From Flaccisagitta enflata (Eukaryota > Chaetognatha > Sagittoidea > Aphragmophora), in NCBI GenBank assembly GCA_965153355.1, contig OZ231127.1, positions 49,042,001-49,106,000 on the forward strand: a DNA stretch of 64,000 nt, given 5' to 3'. Both the position numbers and the translations under genes were made by a program. Shown piece by piece: positions 36,718 to 46,871 of this stretch (positions are counted from its first letter, which is position 1; the number at the start of each line of letters is the position of its first letter). The notes below the pieces were generated by a model that did not search any database, was not told the origin of the DNA, and saw only the letters and a list, made by a program, of their open reading frames with translations.

Positions 36718-37488
36718 TACAGGGAGTACCACGCCAAACAGGACAAAAGAAAACGATGTATCTTTGCTTCTAGAAATGGTAGAACGATTCTGTAAACAGG
36801 TTCAGAAAGCTCTTAAAAAACGATTTTTATATCTGTATTTTGCCAAAGGCTCATTAAGAAAACTGAATCCCTTTGTATTGTTTAAAGCAAAGTATAGTTT
36901 TTACTTTTAGTTTTTGCTTGTTTTGTTGTATATTGACAAGCATCTTTTTATCCTACTCTCATTTCCAAACAAATGGTGCTACAATCCTGGCAATGGTCTT
37001 GAATTAAAGATATTGTGAGGTAGAATCATACCTCTGCAAAAAATGAGAAAATTGTACAATATTGGTTAGGTCCAGAGACTTTTTTGTAAGTTTCATTACA
37101 AAAAAGTTTTATGTGCATTGATAAAAATTTCAATAACTATATTGAATGATACAATTTTGACAAAGGTCATGAGGGAATCCCAATCTTCAGTGTCCTAGCG
37201 TAACTGACAAACATTTCTGACCATTTTTTGTTATCTATATGTGAATATGACTTGAAAAATCTAAGGAAAAACCTTGAATTTGGATAGAAATTAGCATTTT
37301 TTGCTAAAAAAAGGCATTTTTTCATGGTTTTGCTGAGGATATATGTTAACCATGACTAGCAAAAGTCTGTATCATTCAAAAATCGTCTGAAGTTATCTTT
37401 TAGAAACAGTTTTCAGAAATGATTTTGCACTTCTAGAAGCAAAAATACATCGTTTTCTTTTGTCCTGTTTGATGTGATACACCCTGTA
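36718..37488. mobile_element. Mariner-type MITE, 771 bp, TA-flanked
   Basis: Left end TACAGGGAGTACCACGCCAA and right end, read on the other strand, TACAGGGTGTATCACATCAA. Both continue with ACAGGACAAAAGAAAACGAT and GTAT(C/T)TTTGCTTCTAGAA, giving arms of about 60 bp. CAGGGTG ends next to TA fit mariner/IS630-type elements. There is no transposase frame, so it is non-autonomous. Confidence 0.8.
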
Positions 37489-38104
37489 CCTAAACGCTCT
37501 CTGTAAAGTGAATTATAGAAAATCAGTGACCGTTAGAAAGATATTCAAAAATTCTTTAAAACTAGACCAAGCAGAATATTGTGACTTTTTTCGTTTAAAA
37601 ATGACAATTAAATGAAGCTAATCACTCCACAATCCTCTAAGTGAGTTAATTAATCATCAGAATTTTCCTCGTTTTCCTATGTATCTATGTAAATACTGAC
37701 CAAAATTCAAAAAAATTCATGAGGAAAAAAAAATTGGGAAAATTTTCTTCAAAATGGCGCCAAGCAGAAATTTTTTACTTAATCTGTTTAGAAGTTATGA
37801 TTAAATGAAAGTGGAAGGTACATTTCAAAGGGTTTTAAATTGCTCTTTCTGGCAGTAAGCAAAATTGACATCTTTACTTCATATCATTGTAATTTCTAAA
37901 GTTTTTGAGCTACAACGCTCTGACACCGCTCAATTGATAGGTTTTTTGAAGCTCTTTAAAATGCTCACTGATTTTTTTTAGTTTCACCTCCTATGAACAA
38001 ACTAAGAGTCGTCAAAAAGTTGTGCAATTTTATTCTTTTTTTGGCATGGTTAATGTGGGTTTTGCGAAACGCGGTTTTACTTCAGCGATCCTGAAAAAAA
38101 TCTG
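37489..38104. other. Unassigned stretch with an R1-like block
   Basis: GGCGCCAAGCAGAAATTT near 37756 and the following TTAGAAGTTATGATT resemble repeat R1 (14.6 and 17.25 kb). The rest is unassigned. Confidence 0.4.
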
Positions 38105-38203
38105 AAGCACAAGGTAGATTCGAACTCACTCAAAGATGTCGATGTATTTAAATTTCTGAATTCCAAGTCAACGCCCTTACCATCTACTCCAATTGGGCAA
38201 TCA
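38105..38203 (-). mobile_element. tRNA-like SINE head candidate
   Basis: On the minus strand: GGAGTAGATGGTAAGGGCGT (A-box-like), then TTGACTTGGAATTCAG and a long AAATTTAAATACATCGACAT insert, then GTGAGTTCGAATCTACC (B-box-like). The long variable part recalls class II tRNAs (Leu/Ser). The acceptor stem is not convincing, so I call it a SINE head or tRNA pseudogene. Confidence 0.5.
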
Positions 38204-38519
38204 ATCAGGCTTCTGTAATTTCTGTGGTCTAATGATAAAACTTTGGCTCATTTTTTAACTTCATCAGCCTTGGTGGCGCCGGTGCACTAAGGGCCATGGA
38301 TTGCGCTAGATGGCTCCTTGGGTATTTGGGTGAAAATTTTCATCTCTGCTATATGGCTCAAACTAGGTAGAATGGTCATAGTAGCATTTGAGCATATATT
38401 ACTGGTCCATATGACAGGTTTTAAGGCGATTTAGAGTGAAACAAGGCCAACATCTATAAGTCGCGTGCAGGACAAAAATAACTGAACTGACCTGACTCCT
38501 TATTGTATCTTTTTATCGA

Positions 38520-39150
38520 AAATCAGACTTAAACGCAACCCTAAACAGACCTAAACCAGACTCAAACCAGACTCAAACCAGACTCAAACCAGAATTAAAC
38601 CAGACCGAAACCAGACCTAAATCAGACATAAACCAGACATAAACCAGACATAAACCAGATTTAAGCCAGACTCAAACCACACTCAAACTAGACTCAATCC
38701 AGACTCAAACCAGACTCAAACCAGACTTAAACCAGACCGAAACCAGGCTCAAACCAGGCTTAAACCAGAATCAAACCAGACTCAAACCAGACTCAACCCA
38801 AACTCAAACCAGACTCAAACCAGACTCAAACCAGACTCAAACCAGACTCAAACCGGACTCAAACCAGAATTAAACCAAACCAAAACCAGACTAAAACCAG
38901 ACCTAAATCAGACCTAAATCAAACATAAACCAGACAAAAACCAGACATACACCAGACCTAAACCAGACCTAAACCAGACATAAATCAGACATGAACCAGT
39001 CTTAAACCAGACTTAAACCAGACGTAAACCAGACTTAAACCAGACTTAAACCAGACTTAAACCAGACTTAAACCAGACTTAAACCAGACTTAAACCAGAC
39101 TTAAACCAGACTTAAACCAGACTTAAACCAGACTTAAACCATACTTATCT
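38520..39150. repeat. AAACCAGACTY minisatellite (~11 bp)
   Basis: More than 50 units, more uniform (AAACCAGACTT) toward the right. The same unit fills the other long F1 copies. Confidence 0.95.
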
Positions 39151-39469
39151 TTAATATCATTTTAACCAGCAGACTTAAACCAGCAGACTTAAACCATTAG
39201 ACCAGCAGACTTAAACCATTAGATTTAAACCAGCAGACTTAAACCAGCAGACTTAAACCAGCAGATTTAAACCAGCAGACTTTAACCAGCAGACTTAGCC
39301 CATTAGATTTAAACCAGCAGACTTAAACCAGCAGATTTAAACCAGCAGATTTATACCAGCAGACTTTAACCATCAGACTTTACCCAGCAGACTTTAACCA
39401 GCAGACTTTAACCAGCAGACTTCAACCAGTAGACTTTAACCAGCAGACTTTAGCCAGCAGACTTTAACC

Positions 39470-40110
39470 AAAAATGACCAAAAATGACCAAAAATGACCA
39501 AAAATGACCAAAAATGATCAAAGTGACCAAGAATAACCAAAATGACCAAAAAGACCAAATGACCAAAATGACCCACCAAAAATGACCAAAATGACCAAAA
39601 TGACCAAAATTGACCAAAATTGACCAAAATGACCAAAAAAGACCAAAAATGATCAAAGTGACCAAGAATAACCAAAATGACCAAAAATGACCAAAAATGA
39701 CCAAAAATGACCTAAATTGACCAAAAACGACCAAAAATGATCAAAAATGACCAAAATTGACCAAAATTGACCAAAATGACCAAAAATGACCAAAAATGAC
39801 CAAAATGACCAAAATGACCCAAAAATGACCCAAAAATGACCAAAAATGACTAAAAATGACCAAAAATGACCAAAATAAGCAAAATGACCAAATGACCAAA
39901 ATACCAAAATGATCAAAAATGACCAAATGACCAAATGACCAAAATGACCAAATGACCAATATGACCAAAATGACTAAAATGACCAAAATAATCAAAAATG
40001 ACCAGAATAATCAAAATGACCAAATAACTAAAAATCACCAAAATCACCAAAATCACCAAAATGACCAAAATGACCAAAATGACCAAAATGACCAAAATGA
40101 CCAAAAATGA
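39470..40110. repeat. AATGACCAAA minisatellite (~10-11 bp)
   Basis: Units vary by the length of the A run (AATGACC plus 3-5 A). Also found in F1 copy b at 51658-51945. Confidence 0.95.
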
Positions 40111-40268
40111 CTAAAAGCAACCAATAATTAAAAACAACAAAAAATGACTCAAAATAACTCCAGACGCCCAAAAGACGTAAAAAGCAAAGTGTTACCGACC
40201 ACCGACCGACCGACAGACGGATGGACCGACCGACAGAGCGGGTTGTAGAGTCGCGTGCACGCAACTAA

Positions 40269-40794
40269 CTAGTCATCCAAGGATCGCACATGGTCAGCGG
40301 TACCCGATGCCCTGCTTGGGGTGACCAAGTGAAGTCGGAGTGAGAGCAGGGCAGCGGTCCCAGGGCTGATGTCCTGGTACATGGGGAATTTCCAGACGTC
40401 CTGAGGGGGAATATAGCAGCTCACAGTGTATTGAGGCGGGGTTTGAGTGTCCAAAGACGATGCCTGAAGATTAGATTTGAGGTCTGGGGGCAGGCTTTAG
40501 GCCTTGGGGGCAGATTTAAGGCCTGGAGGGCTGATTTGAGGCCTGGAATGCTGATTTGAGGTCAGGAGAGCGGATTTGAGGCCTTGAGAGCTGATTTGAG
40601 GCCTTGAGAGCTGATTTGAGGCCTGGAGAGCTGATTTGAGACCCGGAGAGCTGATTTTAGGCCTGGAGGGCTAATTGGAGGCCTGAGAGTGAGGATATGA
40701 GGCCTCGATGGCCAACCGGGGGGGGGACGGACGTATGGAAATTCCCCCCTGTGTCCTACAGGACATCGGCCCTTTGGGGCCGCTGCCCAAAAAG
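40269..40794 (+). mobile_element. F2 element, copy 3
   Basis: Left arm CTAGTCATCCAAGGATCGCA, CATGGTCAGCGGTACCCG, TGCCCTGCTT hairpin. Terminal repeats 40349-40401 (GGGCAGCGGTCCCAGGGCTG) and 40729-40788 (ending GGGGCCGCTGCCC). The interior is a ~21-bp GATTTGAGGCCTGGAGAGCT array. It lies end to end with F1 copy a. Confidence 0.75.
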
Positions 40795-40877
40795 GTGACC
40801 TAAATGGGCATTACTACAAAAAATGCTGAATTTCAAGAAAAATCAATAATTTTTTTGGATCATCTGTTTAGATTACA

Positions 40878-40912
40878 ACATGGCCGGATACACACAAGAC
40901 GATGCTTGAGCG
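40878..40912 (+). mobile_element. F1b element, left piece of an interrupted copy
   Basis: AACATGGCCGGATACACACA plus AGACGATGC matches the start of the element at 35052. An F2 element begins at 40913. The continuation of this F1b element is found at 49298, after about 8.4 kb of nested insertions. Confidence 0.6.
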
Positions 40913-41471
40913 TTTTTGGGCAGCGGCTCAAGGGGACGAAGTCCCAGAACATACAGGGCACTGCCGTCTCGTTCGTTGTCTGTTAGTTCATCCCCTCATC
41001 AGGCAGGCCTAAGATCTGGGCCTCAGGCCTCAAATATGGCATCTCAGGCCTCAAATCCAGCCTCTTAGGCCTCTAATCCAGCCTCTCAGGTCTCAAATCC
41101 AGCCTCTCAGGCCTCAAATCCAGCCTCTCTGGCCTCAAATCCAGCCTCTCAGGCCACAAATCCAGCCTCTCTGGCCTCAAATCCAGCCTCTCAGGCCTCA
41201 AATCCAGTCTCTCAGGCCTCAAATCCGGCCTCTCAGGCCTCAAACCTGGCCTTTCAGACCTCAAATTAGGCCTCGCAAGCCTCAAACCTGTCCTCTCATG
41301 CCTCAAATTAGGCCTCAAGTTAGTCCTCTCAAGCTTCCAATTGGCATTCTCAGGCCTTACATCAGCCTTCTTAGACCTCAATTTAAGCTCTTGAAGGCCT
41401 TCAGTCAACCCTCTATGTAGCATCTCATCCACGTAAGGCAGGACGAACAAAAGTCCCCATGTGTTCTACAT
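40913..41471 (-). mobile_element. F2 element, copy 4, left piece
   Basis: Opens with TTTTTGGGCAGCGGCTCAAG, then a ~21-bp array of CAGGCCTCAAATCCAGCCTC units. It runs into the second terminal repeat (GGACGAACAAAAGTCCCCAT, GTGTTCTACA) and breaks there. The missing remainder (GGACTTCGTCCCCTTCGGGG and so on) is at 49188-49297. GTTCTACA stands at both sides of the break (41464-41471 and 49180-49187), as expected for an 8-bp target duplication. Confidence 0.8.
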
Positions 41472-41939
41472 GAGGTGACCAATCGGGCCCCAGGCCAAAA
41501 ACCTCTGCCAAAAGCACGGGTAGGGGTAGTATAGCAAGAAAAACCCTTGGGGCGACCCCCGAGTCGTTCAGAGTTAAGTCGGTGACCCCAAAGTTGGCCG
41601 GGAAGGCCTCAAAATGACCTATTTCGACCAACAACCCATTTTTTTGAAAAATTGTAAAAATCACCAAAATATGGCGACCTAATATCATAGGGCTCATTGG
41701 ATACCAAAAACACGTAGGTAGGTAGTGGGGTGGGTGGTGGGTGGGGTGCCCCATGGGGTCACCAAGGGGGCAACAGGCAAAATTCAGGTCCTGATGGAGC
41801 TGGTGGTAAAAAATGATGAAAATTCAAAATATCAATTTTTTTGGTCAAATTATGTTGTAACTTGATGATTTTAGCCAAAAAACCAAATGTAAATAGGAAT
41901 TTTGGTTCAAAAATGCCAAATTACAGCTGTGGTGGTTGT

Positions 41940-42520
41940 TGAAGATTTTGGGGTCTTGACCATTCAACTTTGAAGGCTTATATTTTTTACACCGTTGGGA
42001 GAAAGTATTTTTGGTTGCATTAGAAAGAACAAAAAAGATCTTTCAGAAGCTCACAAATTTTGTCCACTTTTCTTCATTAATGGCCCTACAGTGATCTCGC
42101 AAAGTACAGTGAAAATCGTTTTTTTTTTGGATGCTTGACCAATCCCACTTTTTCAAGCTGTATCTGTAAAGTGAATAGATCTAGATAAACGCAACTGTTC
42201 ACATTAGAAAAACAATCAAATACTATTCAGAAGAACATGAGATTTAACCATTTTCATAAAGGATGGGTGCTACAGTGGTATCTCAAAGTACAGTAAAAAT
42301 GAGATTTTCGAGTGTTTGATCCATTTAACTTAAATACTTTTTTTTTGTTTTTTTGGGGTTAGAAGAAAATATTTTTTTCCTTTCCCATTTGAAAGAGCAT
42401 AAAAAAGCTTTCAGAAAATGATTAATCTTGTCTAGTTTCCATCAGAAATGGCCTCAAAGTGATCTCTCCAAGTACAGTGAAAATCGTGTTTTCAGGTCAT
42501 TGACCAATTCTACTTAGTCC
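41940..42520. repeat. ~183-bp degenerate tandem units in the left foldback arm
   Basis: The block GTGATCTCGCAAAGTACAGTG with GAAAATCG and TTGACCAAT recurs near 42090, 42272 and 42457, with a weaker start near 41950. The mirror image lies at about 45640-46210 in the right arm. Confidence 0.65.
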
Positions 42521-42532
42521 AGCTGTAAACAA

Positions 42533-42718
42533 GGCCGGATACACGGTTACCTAAGTCGCATGCAGGGGCCATATTTGAGGTCGCTTCATCATTTGGCAAA
42601 AAAAAAAACAAAAAAGTAAAGTGTGACAGACCAACGGACGGACCAACAGATGGATGGACCGAAGAATGGATGGACCGACAGACAGACCGACAAAGCGGGT
42701 TGTAGCACGCGACTAAAA
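42533..42718 (+). mobile_element. F1 element at the inner edge of the left arm
   Basis: AACAAGGCCGGATACACGG, TTACCTAAGTCGCATGCAGG, a GACGGACCAACAGATGG tract and GCGGGTTGTAGCACGCGACTAAAA. The mirror copy is at 45411-45614. Both join the arm at the same CCAGCTGTA sequence, so the F1 element was present before the arm was duplicated. Confidence 0.75.
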
Positions 42719-42843
42719 GCGCCTGGAGTAAGTGTAGCAACTTTAATGCACTTGCAACTTGTCATACATGAGGGGCTGTCATTTTAAAGAGAAGTTTAAG
42801 ATGCATAGAATGTCACTTGTTCCTATTTGTTTCGCGACTATAA

Positions 42844-43168
42844 ATGGAGGACGAAAAACCCACTCCCAAAAAGTTCATAAGAAATTGTGATACCCCGTTG
42901 ATTGATGAGCTCGGGGACCTTTCTCCCTTAAAGGAAATGAAGGGCCCTAAGGTTCCCTCAAATAGGCAGGTTTTGCGGTTTTTTTCTTTTTTTGCTCAGT
43001 GTAGGCACGGAATTGTCACAGGCTACAGGAATCGTTGTAGAAAAAGTTTTGGCAAAACACGCAACTGCCACAGCAAAATCTCAGCGTCGACTGGAAGAGG
43101 ATGTTTCCGATCTACTTAAGACAGCAAGTCTTCCAGAAAAACAGCAAAAGCTTCAGCCTACTTTATGA
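42844..43168 (+). pseudogene. Possible coding remnant, unidentified
   Basis: An ATG at 42844 opens 42 codons (MEDEKPTPKKFIRNCDTPLI ...) up to a CAG|GTTTTG that could be a 5' splice site. A pyrimidine tract and TTTGCTCAG follow 30 bp on. A second frame from 43001 is open for 55 codons to TGA at 43166-43168, hydrophilic and likely helical (includes RRLEEDVSDLLKTASLPEK). The two frames do not join in phase across the apparent intron, and 30 bp is very short for one. This may be a decayed exon pair, or chance. I cannot name a family. Confidence 0.15.
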
Positions 43169-43377
43169 AAGTTGGACAACATTACTACTCAACCCCACCT
43201 TACCTAAGGATGAGAGCCTTTGGAGCTCTCACTGGTGTCTAATCCGGACCCATCACAACTATCCCCAGTAATGAAAAACAACCAAGTCTATCTTTACATT
43301 ATCATGAAGTCGTTCAAAAAAAAAAAAAATCAAACCAAACAGAAAAAATCAATAATTTTAACCTGTTTGCTACAAGT
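43164..43377 (+). repeat. Dispersed repeat R3, copy 1
   Basis: About 210 bp starting TATGAAAGTTGGACAACATT and ending TTTGCTACAAGT. Nearly identical to 43753-43952. A third, diverged copy starts at 35899. Confidence 0.9.
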
Positions 43378-43752
43378 GCCAATGACAAGAAAGAGTGCCA
43401 GATGAGCGTGCCGAACCGGTGGCCGCTAATCCAAAGTCCCTTACATCCATCTGATCTTCCCATTATAAAAGGCTCATGCAAGCCACAACCCAAAATCAAA
43501 ATTTTCTCCAACGATTGAGACTACTTTCTCAAACATTCCATGTCAACCCACAATAAAAGACGCAAAGTAGTCAGCATATCCCTATTATTTATAGCGAACA
43601 AATTACCAAATGATTATGTAGCTATCCAAGGATAATCTAGATATCAAAGGCAATGTTGTTAAAAACCATACCACCAGAGGCAAGAATCGAGAATCAACCA
43701 TATGGGATCGCCGGCATTCTATACCGGCATTCTATACCAAGGTACTGAAATA

Positions 43753-43952
43753 TATGAAAGTTGGACAACATTACTACTCAACCCCACCTTACCTAAGGAT
43801 GAGAGCCTTTGGAGCTCTCACTGGTGTCTAATCCGGACCCATCACAACTATCCCCAGTAATGAAAAACAACCATTATCATGAAATCGTTCAAAAAAAAAA
43901 ACAATCAAACCAAACAGAAAAAATCAATAATTTTAACCTGTTTGCTACAAGT
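43753..43952 (+). repeat. Dispersed repeat R3, copy 2
   Basis: Same sequence as copy 1 but lacking about 14 bp (AGTCTATCTTTACA) after GAAAAACAACC. The flanking AACCATATGGGATCGCCGG (about 43696) also has a relative at 53733. Confidence 0.9.
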
Positions 43953-44921
43953 ACATGTTCAATACGGCGTCATATATCCCCTCACTAACGTTTTCTTTGG
44001 TCAATTAGTCATAGTCTACACATAACAAGTTAACATACAGCTCAACATATACTCAAAAGGGTGATTTGATACACGATTTATACAAAAAAGCAGCAATATG
44101 GTGGCTTTGCGCGGAAATCCATCAACAATTTTCCCCACGACTTTTCATATCATAACATTTTTCTGACAGCCAATACAATTTTGTTGCTACCCAAGCTGTT
44201 TACATTCTCTATCGGGGTTCCCAATAGGATATCAAAGCAATGCTGGGACTGGATTTTCATAATTATGATCAGGGGACAGGTCTACAGCTAAGTACCATGG
44301 GTGACAAAAAAAATTTGCATGATGAGGGAATAATCAGAAAAAAGTAGTATCTTGAGTGTAAAAAACATAAAAAACTGTTACCAAAACATTGTTGCAGCTT
44401 AACAGTGATCGTTGATAGTGACTAAGTAAAACAATTCACTCACAGGCAATCATACCACTGAGAAAGCTATATCACTCAAACCAAACCACTATGAATAAAA
44501 AACTTAGAAAAGTCGTTTTCCTGTGGTCTAAATCATAAGACAGCTAAATGCGGGGATTTTTTGCATTTTCAAAAACATAGTTCTCTTTGTAAGCGAATTT
44601 GAAGAGAACTATGTTTTTCATTTTTTCATTTTTTCATTTTCTATGCAAACTTATAATTTCGACCAGCCCCCTGTCAGTGGACAAAAAAGAAATTTATTAA
44701 AATCTTCAGTATAACATCTTCCGTGATATTGGCCAAATCTGAGTTTCTTGCTGAGTGGATGCAAATTTTACTTTCAAATATCATGTATGTTTAATCTCTA
44801 TCACTTTTATTCACTCTTTTTTCTTTTTTCACTCTTACATTTTTTCCATGTTGATACCCTAAGTGTTGGCTTCATAGGCACGCTGTCTTAACCAAGCGAG
44901 GTTTTTTACTGCCATAATAAT
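43953..44921. other. Unassigned core of the foldback element
   Basis: AT-rich, no supported gene. Contains the perfect hairpin at 44571-44618. Confidence 0.5.
44571..44618. repeat. Perfect 17-bp hairpin, 14-base loop
   Basis: AAAAACATAGTTCTCTT at 44571-44587 and its exact inverse at 44602-44618. A T-rich run follows. It could act as a structured terminus or be the relic of a very small MITE. Function unknown. Confidence 0.8.
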
Positions 44922-45112
44922 TTTTAGTCGCGTGCTACGCAACTCTACAACCCACTTTGTTGGTTGGTTTGTCCGTCGGTCCATCACACTTTTCTTTTTT
45001 GGGGGTTTTGCAGTTTTTGGCCTCACTGCTCTTGCCCAAATGATTAAGTTACCTAAACAACCTCTGCCCACCCGCACGTGACTGAGGTAGCAGGGTATCC
45101 AGCCTTGTTGTT
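44922..45112 (-). mobile_element. Short complete F1 element
   Basis: In plus orientation: TTTTAGTCGCGTGCTACGCAACT, CTACAACCCACTTTGTTGG, a GGTTTGTCCGTCGG tract, TCACTGCTCTTGCCCAAATG, CTGCCCACCCGCACGTGACT and GGTATCCAGCCTTG. Both ends are present in about 190 bp without an internal array. It lies in the same orientation as the arm copy 300 bp downstream. Confidence 0.75.
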
Positions 45113-45410
45113 TTCTTAATTCTAAAATTTTACAAATCAGGGTTGAATTAGTAAACGGACACATAACCTTTTCAATTCATTAATTTAATCGTTTGAAAAC
45201 GATGAATTTTCGCTTTAAAACGAGTTTGATATGCATATCGTCACTGGTGTTTACTCTGTTACAAGCAGTTAATATGTATACATAGGCAGAAATATGATAA
45301 AACACACTAAATGTTTTTCCATCTGCGAGCTTCATTCATATATGATAGAGGAGACTTTATTGTGTTTTCAAAAAATATTTTCTCCGATGCAAACCTTTTC
45401 TACCAATCGC

Positions 45411-45614
45411 GTTTTTTCATGGCTACGCGTTTCTACAACCCACTTTGTCAGTCCGTCCATCCGTCGGTCCATCCGTTCGTTGGTCACACTTTATTTTTTT
45501 GTTTTTTTTTGTAGTATTTGGCCTCACTGCTCCTACCCAAATGATGAAGCGACCACAAATATGGCCCCTGCCCACCCGCATGCGACTTGGGTAGCCGTGT
45601 ATCCGGCCTTGTTT
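45411..45614 (-). mobile_element. F1 element at the inner edge of the right arm
   Basis: CTACGCGTTTCTACAACCC, a GTCCGTCCATCCGTCGG tract, TGCCCACCCGCATGCGACTT and GGGTAGCCGTGTATCCGGCC, then TTGTTTACAGCTGG. It mirrors 42533-42718. The terminal palindrome has decayed on this side. Confidence 0.7.
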
Positions 45615-46696
45615 ACAGCTGGACTAAGTAAAATTAGTCAATGACCTGAAAACACGGTTTTCACTGTACTTGGAGAGATCACTTTGAGGCCATTTCTGAT
45701 GGAAACTAGACAACAGTAATCATTTTATGAAAGCTTTTTTATGCTCTTTCAAATGAGAAAGGTCAAAAATACTTTCTCCTAACCCTGCAAAAAACAAAAA
45801 AAAAGAGCGTTTTAGTTAAATGGATCAAACACTCGAAAATATCATTGTTACTGTATTTGAGATACCACTGTAGCACCCATTCTTTATGAAAATGGTCAAA
45901 TCTCATGTTCTTCTGAATAGTATTTGATTATTTTTCTAATGTAACCAGTTGCGTTTATCTAGATCTATTCACTTTACAGATACAGCTTGAAAAAGTGGGA
46001 TTGGTCAAGCATCAAAAAAAAAAACGATTTTCACTGTACTTTGCGAGATCACTGTGGGGCCATAAATGAAGAAAAGTGGACAAAATTTGTGAGCTTCTGA
46101 AAGATCTTTTTTTGTTCTTTCTAATGCAACCAGCCAAAAATACTTTCTCCCAACGGTGTAAAAAATATAAGCCTTCAAAGTTGAATGGTCAAGACCCCAA
46201 AATCTTCAACAATCACCACAGCTGTAATTTGGCATTTTTGAACCAAAATTCCTATTTACATTTGGTTTTTTGGCTAAAATCATCAAGTTACAACATAATT
46301 TGACCAAAAAAATTGATATTTTGAATTTTCATCATTTTTTACCACCAGCTCCATCGGGACCTGAATTTTGCCTATTTTGCCCCCCTTGGTGACCCCCCAT
46401 GGGGCACCCCCACCCCACCACCCACCCCACTACCTACCTACGTGTTTTTGGTATCCAATGAGCCCACATATGATATTAGGTCGCCATATTTTGGTGATTT
46501 TTACAATTTTTCAAAAAAATGGGTTGTTGGTCGAAATAGGTCATTTTGAGGCCTTCCCGGCCAACTTTGGGGTCACCGACTTAACTCTGGGCGACTCGAG
46601 GGTCGCCCCCAAGGGTTTTTTCTTGCTATACTACCCCTACCCCGCGCCCAAAATTTTGGCAGAGACGTTTTTTGGCCTGGGGCCCGATTTGGTACA
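45615..46696. repeat. Right inverted arm of the foldback element
   Basis: Inverted match of 41472-42530, including the CACTGTACTT units, the ATTTGACCAAAAAAATTGAT segment and the GGCCTTCCCGGCCAACTTTG segment. Differences are scattered single bases and short gaps. Confidence 0.9.
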
Positions 46697-46871
46697 CAGG
46701 GCTCGGCAAAATTTTTTGCTTCCTGCGAGCAAAATTTCTCAAGCTGTTCCTTCCTGCTAGAAAAGCGTATGATTTTCGCGTCAATTTTCCCCTGTATTAA
46801 ATAAATACAAGCAGAGTACTGTAGAACTATATTTGGTTGTTGGTCCATCTGTCTGTCTATCTATCCGTCCT

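Larger units (their letters stand above)
38440..40268 (+). mobile_element. Long F1 element, copy a
   Basis: Left end AACAAGGCCAACATCTATAA and GTCGCGTGCAGGAC. The interior is three consecutive tandem arrays: ~11-bp AAACCAGACTY (about 38520-39150), ~15-bp CCAGCAGACTTAAA (about 39165-39470) and ~10-11-bp AATGACCAAA (about 39470-40110). Right end: an ACCGACCGACCGACAGACGG tract, then CAGAGCGGGTTGTAGAG and GTCGCGTGCACGCAACTAA. An F2 element begins at the very next base. No coding capacity; the poly-VILGHF frames are array translations. Confidence 0.8.
41472..46696. mobile_element. Foldback element with ~1.25-kb inverted arms (main part)
   Basis: Left end TGAGGTGACCAATCGGGCCC. The right end, reassembled across the inner hAT-like insertion, is TGAGGTGTACCAAATCGGGC on the other strand (last five bases at 49175-49179). 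Arms: 41472-42718 and about 45411-46696. Each arm holds unique sequence, about three degenerate ~183-bp tandem units and an F1 end module at its inner edge. The centre, 42719-45410, holds the R3 repeat twice, a short F1 element and a possible coding remnant. Long arms with internal tandem repeats and an 8-bp duplication recall foldback-type P/hAT-like elements. The superfamily is unproven. Confidence 0.8.
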
